NCBI RefSeq assembly: GCF_040954835.1
Contig: NC_090723.1
Coordinates: 4,722,001-4,786,000 of the forward strand
Direction: 5' to 3'
Length of the DNA stretch: 64,000 nucleotides
Source of the DNA: Lepisosteus oculatus
Taxonomy: Eukaryota > Chordata > Actinopteri > Semionotiformes > Lepisosteidae
Positions 57,401 to 64,000 of this stretch are shown piece after piece; within the stretch, counting starts at the first letter, position 1; each line of letters begins with the position of its first letter. A program made the position numbers and the translations under genes. Under the pieces are notes generated by a model. That model ran no database searches. It saw only the letters and a program-made list of their open reading frames with translations, and had not been told where the DNA came from.

Positions 57401-59213
57401 CTCTCCAGAGAGTGCCTACAGGCTATCTTTAGCACAGTGCCAAGCCCTTTTCAATTTGCCTTAACCCTTCCAGGACCTGGACAGAAGAGACAGAACTTTC
57501 AAACGTGCTGTTACACTAGAGCAGGCATGTGCAGATCTGGGCCACATGAGCCAGTCCAGCTGGTTTTCTAGGTTACCTTTAACTAAGAGCTAATAAATTA
57601 ATTATTAAACAATAAATTTAACTGCCATTATTAATTGGACGGTTTCTTCAATTAAGTGATTCTGAGATCATCTTAAACACCTTCCACAAGGAAGAGAGTT
57701 CCCCCAAATTGAACTTGCGTAATTTATTAGTAACTTACAGGTTGGTCAAGATGATCTATAAGTGTACTGGACTGGGGATCTCCAGGACTGGGGTGGGAGA
57801 ACCCTGATTCTCAAGCATGGATCAATCAAACGCGACCTCAAAAATTGATTTTTCAAGGATGATTTTCCAAAGCATTTAGATGTTTTCTCGGGAACAAGGT
57901 TACGTTGTCATCATCCCTCCCAGATACCCACATCTCCGTCTCCTTAGGTTTTGTCAATTAATGTCAGTTTTTAACAGGTAAAAGTGAATCAGCTTTCAAT
58001 AGCTGTTTTAACATTTAAGAAATGTACTGTACACCCAGTCATTCTGTCATAATAAATCTGCCCCTTCTTTTTGTTGACATTATATAGGATATTTCATTCG
58101 TTTGTCATTTTCTCCTAGAAATGACTGGTTCATTTGCCCAGTGTGCACCTCCACACTAACCACGCCTGTCATGTTTTGCCATCAGCCAACTTTTTTTATT
58201 ACACCTTTGATTTTGAATCCCCAATTGTTTCCCGACTCTCTGGCAGTGATTGCTGAGGTTAGGGCTGGCAGAATAAGCCCAACATCACAACTGCAGCTCC
58301 CTGCCAACTGGGCACCACCAATTAGGTTACATAAATGCTTTAATGTCTTCTAGAAAAAAAAAACCCAAAGCTGTGATAAGTCACCTCTGTAACATTACAA
58401 AATCTCAACGGGAAATGAGTTATGAATATGAGTGCTATTTCTCTCTCTAGGGTATCAAGATGTTTCAGGAACCCTCACAGGCTTGGGGAAAGGCCGCGGT
58501 AACTGGCTCCGCGGTCCCTCACTCACCAGTGCAGACGAAGGGCGTGCAGAAAGGCGGACAGTCCCTCCATGACCAGCAGGATGGCCACGGTGAGGGTCGC
58601 AAAGGCCGCGAAGATGAACAACAGGCCAAAGAAACCGCCGTAGCTCCGGACAGACAGGCCGATATGCATCACCATAGTCCACAGCACCTCCGACAGCTCT
58701 GTGTGAGGAGAGAGAGAGGTCAGAGACGCCAGAGCTTAATGCGCTTAAACAGGTCAACACAGAAGAGATGAAGATAAGAACCAAGCCTTCTCTGAAATGA
58801 ACGTGGTCAGGCCAATTGCTCCTTTCAAGGAGACCTCTTGGCGGCAACACTGTAAGCTCACACATGCCCGACAACTCCACAAGCATCACTGCTGCCTATC
58901 GACCTGATGCCTTGACTGATCGGAACGACATATGTGCCACACTAACCCTAACCCTAACCCAGTCACAGTCGGCTAATTACATAGCCCAGAATCTAACCAC
59001 CAATCTGTGAGAAAACAGGATGGATCTTGCGCTCCAAGCCCGCTGCGTGTTTTAACCGGTGTTTTACAGTGAGTTGTGTGCCCCTGCAGACTTACGCGCA
59101 TGAGCCAGACTGAGGGCCCAGAGCCGCAGGTAGGAGGCAGTGTTGGAGATGCAGCCCAGGCAGTACTCGATGGTGTGGATGGCCTGGTGGACCACGGTGT
59201 CGGTGAAGTCAAA
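48316..59213 (-). CDS. V-type proton ATPase V0 subunit a (116 kDa; ATP6V0A1/ATP6V0A4-type), last three exons, partial
   Basis: Exons 59096-59213, 58527-58698 and 48316-48409 join in phase on the - strand to give the C-terminal 127 residues and a TAG stop. Subunit a anchors the V1 stator and forms the two half-channels through which protons reach the rotating c-ring in acidifying organelle or plasma membranes. Visible landmarks are [20 protein letters not shown] followed by ALSLAHAQLSEVLW, whose Arg corresponds to the essential Arg735 of yeast Vph1p; a last hydrophobic segment ([20 protein letters not shown]); then [23 protein letters not shown] and the end EGRFDD. FDF-DT-VHQ, HIGLSV and EGRFDD favour an a1-like protein, whereas RSYGG is more a4-like, so I give no symbol. 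a2 and TCIRG1 fit worse. The N-terminal part of roughly 700 residues lies beyond base 64000. Confidence 0.93.
51091..51638 (-). mobile_element. full-length 5S-rRNA-derived SINE (SINE3 type) with LINE-like tail
   Basis: Read on the - strand from 51638. A head of about 115 bases keeps the order of 5S rRNA landmarks: 'tatcaccctgcagctc', 'gagctcagcaggcggg', 'gcctggccagtacctggatg' and 'ggagacctcctggga', which include the type 1 pol III internal promoter. A body of about 380 bases follows. The 3' end carries 'aaagcactttgagttgaatg' and a tatatacgtgtaagg-like word, ending in AAT/ATT repeats (51091-51103). That tail resembles the stem-loop and microsatellite end recognised by L2-clade LINE reverse transcriptases. 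This 548-base copy defines the family in this window. Confidence 0.8.
55125..55488 (+). mobile_element. 5S-rRNA-derived SINE, sense copy, 5'-truncated
   Basis: Begins at 'ctcctgggaaagctgaggtt', which is the last part of the 5S head, so the internal promoter is lost. It continues through 'agtaggaggcgctcacc', 'tcctgactctctgtggtcat', 'gtgtttctcgaaaagagtag' and 'catcatccaggcggggctgc' to the tail 'gcgctttaagtagagtgtcc' plus 'gtgctatatatgtgtaagg', ending in an imperfect ATT-rich run. An internal deletion of about 100 bases precedes 'agcatcatccagg'. It is opposite in strand to the other three copies. Confidence 0.78.
56626..56640 (+). repeat. hAT-like terminal sequence, element not resolved
   Basis: cagtggttctcaaac is a typical terminus of Charlie-like hAT elements. 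I could not find the matching inverted end nearby, so this is probably a truncated remnant. Confidence 0.35.
57522..57806. mobile_element. non-autonomous hAT MITE (about 285 bp)
   Basis: The left end runs caggcatgtgcagatctg to gccagtccagctgg. The reverse complement of the right end runs cagggttctcccacccca to ccccagtccagt, giving inverted repeats near 40 bases, about 60-70% alike. The AT-rich centre holds 'aattaagtgattctgagatc' and other phrases that recur in a common fish MITE family. No target duplication is obvious. Confidence 0.65.
58527..58698 (-). CDS. V-ATPase a subunit, penultimate coding exon
   Basis: Encodes the end of a split Gln codon, then [40 protein letters not shown] and [16 protein letters not shown], then two bases of Trp. 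The acceptor is cacacag and the donor gtgagt on the - strand. The hydrophobic stretch is the last transmembrane helix. Confidence 0.94.
58699..59095 (-). other. V-ATPase a-subunit intron with three telomere-type repeats
   Basis: A 397-base intron with donor gtaagt. It contains TAACCC three times in a row at 58943-58960, the vertebrate telomere unit. At 18 bases this could be chance. Confidence 0.9.
59096..59213 (-). CDS. V-ATPase a subunit, third-last coding exon
   Basis: Encodes [20 protein letters not shown], then [19 protein letters not shown] and the first base of Gln. It contains the conserved transmembrane arginine of the SYLRLW motif that releases protons from the c-ring carboxylates. 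The acceptor is cccgccag on the - strand. Confidence 0.94.
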
Positions 59214-62200
59214 CTGGCGGGAGAGAGGAGAGCTCGAGTCAGTGCCTGCCTCACGAGACCGCACACAGCCCACTCTCCCTGCCCGCTCGCACAGATACAA
59301 CCTTCCAAGACTGCCGTCCAGAGTGAGCACTAGACCTGGTCAGGCTACCAGCTGAAGTTATCCTGATTTCTGTAATCAGTTGTAAGGGGGTTATAAAGTG
59401 AGAAACAGCACTTCCACACGGTGTTAGCTGAACAAATAAAACACTGATTTAGCAGTGATTTGCAAAGCATGAACACCTGCCCAGATCTACAAAACTTGAA
59501 CAGATAATTCAGATACGCCTTTTCATAAATCCCTGTTTAATAGCTGTAAGCGCTTTTATTTTTTAATTATGTGAAATATTTTCAACATTCAGAAGCACTT
59601 TGTAGTGGAACTAATGTCCACCTCTTGCACCCTCCTTAACTGTGCCTATTTAGCATTTCATTTTGTTTTCACCCAGGGCCCTGATCTCGGTACAACTCCA
59701 AAGATTGACAGAAGCCCAAATCCGAATTTCAGAAAAGTTTCATATTCACCAATTTTATTGTTCAGCTTAGAAATATGAGGAGTACAGGTTTTAAGCCCAT
59801 GAAACATTGTGCTGGTTGTTTGGTCAAGCGAGAACTGCAGTTGTATTCACAGGGCTTTTCAAGGACTAACACCGAGACTCTGTGAACCCTCAATAACCCC
59901 AGGAACGCATAAAAAGGTTTCAAAGCTAAATTACAGCCCTAGAAACCTCTCTTTTTTCTGTAAACCTTCTTTCAGAAGTGACTCAGGAAGAAGAGGTATA
60001 CATCTGTCAAACAGAGTTTTTAAAGGTAAGACATGGTGTGTACCTCAGGAAGCCAAGTTTAACTTCAAAACACAGGAACCTACTGCCCATTGTGACTGAT
60101 TTAAAAGGTGTTGGAAACAATTCAAGTTTCCTCTTTCCAACCTGTATGCTTTTTTTCTGCTTCGAAACTACAACGAACAACATTAATGTTCTTAAAAACT
60201 AACACATTTACTTTGTTTGATCTCCTTTTTTTGACAAAGGTTCTTTTTAATGAAAAAAAAATTGACAATGGTGGAGCATGCAACGTTCACTTATTTTGTC
60301 TTGCAATACCAGAGGAAGACGATTCCTGCTAAATCCTACGGAGCAAACCGTGATGGGAGAAGATGCTAAAATCATGAATCAATCCATGACAAGTTTTACT
60401 TCAACGTCAGTCCAGCCTCAAACTCTAGTCTCAAGCACAAAGCCGAGCGTGCAAGTAAGTGAAACAGTGTGAGGGAGGAGACTGGTGGAACTGATGCAAC
60501 AGGAAGTTATTGTCAGACATACTGTGCTTTGACAACCTTTGACTTGCTGCTTTGACAACCACAAGTAATGTTCAAGTCATTTACAAATGTGCATTTTGAC
60601 ATTGCTATTTAAAACAATTCTCAAGCTTAATGCTAAAAACTGGATATTTGAAGGAGAGAAAAATGGTTTGGGCAATCACACCCCTTCCCAAGTCTTAACT
60701 CCTTAACACACACCTCTGAACGTATATCATTAGTAAGATGATTATTGCACTGATTAACACAAGAGCAATTTCACTTTCATTGACACACGTCTGAGTCATC
60801 ACTGCTGAAGGAAAACCCATTCCCACATCACCCACTGTGTAAACACACCCAAACACAGTGCTCTGCTCCTCAGCAGAGTGTTACAGTAGGGAAAGAATGG
60901 ATGAGTGATAGAACACAGCAGACAGACCCACATGCACACCCACAGACAAACATGCTCCACACACATGCTGTAGGTCTTACCACTTCGTCATCAGAAGGCT
61001 TGAAAACAATACAGGTTAAGTTTAGTGCAGTGTTCAGGAAGAAATGCGTTAGTTATGAGAACAAAAGGTATCATGAAATATATATATATATAAATCTAGA
61101 ACTAAGACCATGCTGTGTCTGAAGGGATGCGCAGATTTGGTCAGAATAATTATGAAACAAATTTAGTACTTTTTACAATTAGTTTTTTATCCCTCCCTTT
61201 ATGGATTTGCTTATTTTTGCCCGAGTAGGGCCGCTGCTACTCTATAACACTCAAGGTGGTTCAACAGCGCTGAACGCCAGCGCTCTTCCTCTTAATGTGC
61301 ACTTGAAGGCCATTCAGTTCTTTTTAGAACACGAGTCCGTAGCACCAGCAGCAGCCACTCTGAACAGGAGGACAGATGCAGCCCTCCTTCACAGCACTGC
61401 ATAGTCAGAGGTACCTAGAAAAACACAGGGGGTCGCTGATGGGTAGAAAGCAGCGCCCCACCCAACATCTGGCACTGCTCAGCTGAGCAACCACTCCCGA
61501 ATGGGGAATCACATTCACAGTCCTGCAGTGGTTGTAGCCCAGGCATGTCTAGGCTATGGGAAAGCACATGGTCTACTCAGTGAACACCTTTAAGTGTTTA
61601 GCCACACACAAGCCTGTCCCAGTGCGCAGCTAAGCATCTTTAAATAATCTGTTTTGTATAAGGCCTTCATTGATTCAGAGAGCAATCAGGGCCAGATCGG
61701 CGAAGCCGGTTTCCACTGGGAACCGAATGTAAGACGGATTTCTGGAACTGTGCTGTTGGAGCGCATTCTTGCGTGCCAGGCAGGTACAATTCAACCTGGT
61801 GCCCTCTGCTGCGCAGTTATGTTACAGCTCAAGTCTTGAGAAACTTGACCAAGCAAAAAACAAATAAAAAATGAATTGTTTACACATATAGAACAAGTCG
61901 GCACTTCTTGGAGGATGAAGTTTATCTTATAAGATGAACCTGCTGGCTTACTCCACCTAAAAGCCTAAAAATAATCCTCTGAATCTTGAAACAGGATGTC
62001 GCTAAGGAAGCGAAAAGGACTCTGAAACAATGACTCCGTGCGGGATCTTAAATTCACGGAAGCACAGAGCCTTCCATTACGGCCCAGTTGGACCAATTTA
62101 ACTGCACAATGTATCGGAGGCCGATATACATTATTCTCCGATAAATCTGAAAAATTAATTATTATCGTTCCGATTTTGGAATTACAGCCAATAATGACAA

Positions 62201-64000
62201 CCGATAATGCGGCGCCCTATTTCTGTTTGTGCCACTATTTTTTTTTCTATGTGCACGCACTGATCCACTCGACTGGGTACAGTACAGCTGTTGCAGAGTG
62301 AAAATGTTGGCGGTGTGGACCCTTTTCACCAATTTTTAATCAATGATCCATCTTGGTAAAGTTTTAGCTTTCTTACCCTCATTACACCTCAGCTGTGGAT
62401 GATAGTGTGAGCTTGTTTTAAAATGCAAAAAAGTAAAATGATCGGTTATCGGTTTCTGTATTGGCCACAACAAACTGTTCATTATCGGTTATCGTTATTG
62501 TATATCGGTGCATCCCTAAATGTAACCATGCTGGACAGGTTCGAAACTGCTGATGAATTAAAGGAGAGCCACAAGATTGGGTGGAGCGTTGCTCGATTTG
62601 GGGTTCCTATTATTGTTAAACTCATCAAATCCGTGAGAAGGACTGACATGGTGCAGGGGGTTGCAGAGTTGTGCTGGGCAGGCAGCTCAGCCACTGTGCC
62701 CAGTCCTTCCATCAGAGTGCTGTCTGCCTGCACAACCATTCGGACCCCAGCACTGACCGACAGCACACAGCAGAGAAACCCAGCAGAATCCATGAAGCAT
62801 GGTCAGGAGGTTACATTTGTGCAGCCCTAATCTCACATGCTTCCAGCCCAATTCAACTGTGTGCAACTGGAAATTCACTCAAACAGAACGGGAGCATCCG
62901 CAGGGAACAGGCAACCGATGCCTGTTCCTCCCGCTGGCTTCCCATTGCTGCTGCAAATTCATTCTCTTGTTTCATGGAATGAATTCAGGAAATTCAGTTG
63001 CTTCAAAACTTCATGCAGCCAACCACTTCTCAAAGGTCATTGAACTGAGCATTTATTTTTTAAGGCGAAGACCAAACTCTGCTCTAAAGCGCCAGAGAAG
63101 CAAGGGGGTATTCGCTGTACTTTTCCTTCTTGTGATTCTTTGAATCTGTACTTTTCGTCATAACAGACGCCAAGTCTAAAGCAGAACTATAGTGCTACTT
63201 AAAACAAGAAAAAAACAACTCCTAAGCCTCTGAAGCGCTTTTAAAGCTTATATATGAAACAAAACAGTGATCCTCCAGTGTAAATTTTGTAATCGATGGA
63301 TGTCTGGCAGCTTCTATGTAAGTAGTGTACATGCTGTCAGCTCTTGTACCCAAATCTGGAGGTTGAGTTGCAGGAAACTGCATACTGCTCAAAGATTTTC
63401 CAGAAAGAGGATCACTCTGATTGTTTTATATAGTTTTTAGAAAACGAGGCAAAGTGAAACGCAACAGGCAAGCCCTTTTTAACAGCAGTAATACTCAGCC
63501 CGTGTGTCTTTCTCCCAATTTTCCTGAGCTTGTGTCTATTTTGCCTGCACAGCAACTAATGACGCCGAACTGAAGAATGACCCTCGCATGTTTAAAGAAC
63601 CCTAAAATGTGATATATCCTCTCGCTGAAATGGAAAATGAAAAGTGGCCTACGCAAAGCCCACGATCTTCAGTAAAGTAACCTGCTGGCAGAGCAAAGTA
63701 AAGCACCCAGAGCTGAATAATTCATGGTTATTCCAGCAGAACCCGAATGGGTTTAGTATGTCTCTTGATTGTCTAGTCTAGCAGAGTAATGTTTTTTTAA
63801 AAGAAAAACAGCACATTCTGCATTTCTTTCAATTGTCCACTATCCATTCATGATCATTTAATGGTGATTTATAATATGCAGCACTGCATTTGAACATTAA
63901 CAATCTCAAACACTTGTAAGCAAAACTAGATAGCTGATATTCCCAATTTGTTTTGTTTTTTTATTACTCTCAGGTTGTTTAGTACCCAAAGCTCTTTCCC
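59214..64000 (-). other. V-ATPase a-subunit upstream intron, open at window edge
   Basis: The preceding exon, expected to encode the variable acidic loop before the FDF segment, was not found to the end of the window, so this intron is at least 4.8 kb. It contains a short TA repeat (about 61078-61092) and a hAT-like element (62105-62518). No other gene is seen. Confidence 0.65.
62105..62518. mobile_element. non-autonomous hAT-like element with ATCGG-type repeats
   Basis: The right end reads gtatatcggtgcatccct, the reverse complement of the common hAT terminus agggatgcaccgatata. Multiple subterminal words (tatcggaggccgatata, ctccgataa, aaccgataatg, atcggttatcg) lie at both sides in inverted orientation. 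The left terminus is degenerate. An internal frame near 62305 reads LAVWTLFTNF, which looks like the start of a BED zinc finger, suggesting origin by internal deletion of an autonomous element. Confidence 0.5.

Larger units (their letters stand above)
48410..58526 (-). other. V-ATPase a-subunit last intron (10.1 kb)
   Basis: A large final intron with donor gtgagt on the - strand. It holds a full-length antisense 5S-SINE (51091-51638), a sense truncated copy (55125-55488), a hAT-type end (56626-56640) and a hAT MITE (57522-57806). Open frames of 133 codons (53558-53959, +) and 123 codons (55883-56254, -) show no domain and are probably chance. Confidence 0.85.

Noticed and set aside
61078..61092. 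TA dinucleotide run
   Set aside because: Ordinary short microsatellite without wider significance.

Overview
This window is nuclear DNA from a vertebrate, almost certainly a ray-finned fish. The genes are split by GT-AG introns of up to about 10 kb, GC-rich coding exons lie in AT-richer DNA, and the repeats are of kinds typical of fish: 5S-rRNA-derived SINEs with an L2-like tail, L2-type LINE 3' ends, and hAT transposons and MITEs. The exact lineage cannot be fixed from sequence alone. Several repeats resemble ones I associate with early-branching ray-finned fishes, but that is a weak inference.

Two protein-coding genes are well supported. (1) A complete DRAK-family serine/threonine kinase, best matched to STK17A, runs on the + strand from 9578 to 27534 in seven coding exons. 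All six junctions are in phase and give a 361-residue protein. It has a promoter-like block with two CCAAT boxes and a perfect CRE palindrome at 9036-9080, and a probable 3' UTR to about 29175. (2) On the - strand, the last three coding exons of the V-ATPase V0 a-subunit gene (a1- or a4-like) lie at 59213-48316. They encode the last 127 residues, including the essential transmembrane arginine motif. The rest of that gene lies beyond base 64000. The two genes are tail to tail, about 20.8 kb apart between stop codons.

Layout: 1-9030, upstream intergenic DNA with an old LINE fragment and a diverged direct duplication; 9031-29175, stk17a; 29176-47855, intergenic DNA holding a decayed hAT transposon with ZMYM1/TTF-type transposase remnants inside a CpG-rich block (34285-35648), two antisense 5S-SINE copies, a long L2-type 3' end, a rhodopsin-like GPCR-like fragment and a hAT MITE; 47856-64000, the V-ATPase gene, whose 10.1-kb last intron holds two more 5S-SINE copies and another hAT MITE, and whose upstream intron holds a further hAT-like element.

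The two genes have no evident functional link. DRAK1 kinases act in apoptosis and stress signalling, and the a subunit forms the proton path of the vacuolar/lysosomal proton pump. I found no rRNA or tRNA gene, CRISPR array, operon or other prokaryotic system, and nothing I would call a new biological system. The points most worth a second look are the SINE family, the hAT relic that imitates a CpG-island promoter, the orphan GPCR-like fragment, and the short divergent tail and HLDMK catalytic loop of the kinase.
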